Below the pieces are notes generated by a model. That model was not told the DNA's origin and made no database searches. It worked only from the letters and a program-made list of their open reading frames with translations. The position numbers and the translations under genes are program-made. A stretch of 13,852 bases of DNA from DASPTB01 sp035623615 (GTDB lineage Bacteria > Actinomycetota > UBA4738): the NCBI GenBank assembly GCA_035623615.1, contig DASPTB010000201.1, positions 1 to 13,852 of the forward strand, given 5' to 3'. Shown in pieces: positions 13,441 through 13,852 of this stretch (position 1 is the first letter of the stretch; each line of letters starts with the position of its first letter).

Positions 13441-13852
13441 TCAGCGGTGGCGCGAGTCGACCCGGGCCGGCTTCCAGACCTTGAGCATCACGAGCCCGCA
13501 AACGAGGATGGCGCCGGGGAGGTAGATCTCGAACGAGCTCCAGGTCATCGGCATGCCGACGTTCCCCATGATGGCCGGGTAGCCGATCGCGCCCAGGATC
13601 AGGACGCCGATCGAGAGCATCAGCCGCCCGACGAATCCGAAGCTCGTCTCGCCCCCCTTGATGCGGGAGTACTTCGCGGGCTCGGGGAGGTGCGGCGCGA
13701 GGTGGCCCCGAATCGACCCCTGCGCCCACACGGGCAGCGGCGCCTGGCCGGGCGGAAGGCCGGTGGTTGTTCCCGCCGGCGCGCCGGGCGCTGCGGAAGC
13801 AGCCGGCGCCGAGGCCATGGGAACGCCCGGCGCGCCGGGGCGCGGCGGACCG
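13441..13852 (-). CDS. Pro/Ala-rich two-helix membrane protein, N-terminus probably beyond right edge
   Basis: The frame is open from the window edge to a TGA at 13441-13443. An ATG at 13818 would give 125 residues, but the Pro/Gly/Ala-rich sequence continues in the same style upstream (GPPRPGAPGVP before that Met), so the protein probably begins outside the window. After a disordered N-terminal region (to about residue 45 from that Met) come YSRIKGGETSFGFVGRLM, a first helix (about 66-84, MLSIGVLILGAIGYPAI) and a second (about 95-112, FEIYLPGAILVCGLVMLKV), with a basic tail KPARVDSRHR. I do not recognise a family. It lies 78 nt upstream of HIT. Confidence 0.7.
   Translation of the reverse strand, partial: GPPRPGAPGVPMASAPAASAAPGAPAGTTTGLPPGQAPLPVWAQGSIRGHLAPHLPEPAKYSRIKGGETSFGFVGRLMLSIGVLILGAIGYPAIMGNVGMPMTWSSFEIYLPGAILVCGLVMLKVWKPARVDSRHR

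Noticed and set aside
1..13852. CRISPR array, insertion sequence, prophage or defence genes
   Set aside because: No spaced direct repeats, transposase motifs, phage genes or nuclease/effector pairs are visible; almost all of the sequence is explained by core genes.

Overview
The window looks like a chromosomal housekeeping region of a high-GC member of the Actinomycetota. The base composition is strongly GC-rich, GTG starts are common, and several genes overlap by 4 nt. The gene order on the minus strand, read from right to left, is HIT - phoH - ybeY - CNNM/CorC - cdd - (small protein) - era - (ycaQ-like) - recO - uppS - glyS. From memory this is the order of the actinobacterial phoH-era-recO-uppS-glyS neighbourhood (compare the M. 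tuberculosis Rv2368c to Rv2357c region). I cannot assign a genus; an uncultured or deep-branching lineage is possible but is inference.

Layout. 1-2211 (minus): N-terminal 737 residues of pyruvate phosphate dikinase, cut by the left edge. 2212-2570: divergent intergenic region with a clear 7-2-7 dyad. 2571-3677 (plus): Tat-exported GH26-like glycoside hydrolase, the one obviously accessory gene. 3694-5282 (minus): glyS and a 71-residue two-helix membrane protein joined to its stop codon. 5283-5403: glyS leader with overlapping GC inverted repeats. 5404-6908 (minus): recO-uppS pair with a probable leaderless promoter. 6909-7186: non-coding or doubtful. 7187-7360 (plus): probable mini zinc ribbon whose stop codon overlaps the stop codon of the next, convergent gene. 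7357-9694 (minus): YcaQ/AlkX-type DNA glycosylase, era, and a small membrane protein. 9743-12961 (minus): tightly coupled phoH-ybeY-CNNM-cdd operon. 13009-13362 (minus): HIT protein. 13441-13852 (minus): Pro/Ala-rich two-helix membrane protein running off the right edge.

How it fits together. The core is ribosome and RNA quality control (YbeY, PhoH, Era), DNA repair (RecO, YcaQ-like), cell-wall lipid carrier synthesis (UppS), tRNA charging (GlyS), pyrimidine salvage (Cdd) and central carbon metabolism (PPDK). Coupling is mainly translational: five 4-nt stop/start overlaps, one 5-nt gap and one 25-nt overlap. Transcription appears to restart before HIT, phoH, recO and probably glyS; at the first three a -10-like hexamer lies 6-9 nt before a start codon that lacks a convincing Shine-Dalgarno sequence.

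I found no defence system, mobile element, CRISPR array, tRNA or rRNA. The points most worth a second look are: the PPDK swivel motif, where the regulatory Thr is Asn; the accessory hydrolase inserted between glyS and ppdK; the operator-like dyads before phoH and ppdK; the glyS leader repeats; and the QxD-type glycosylase sitting between era and recO.
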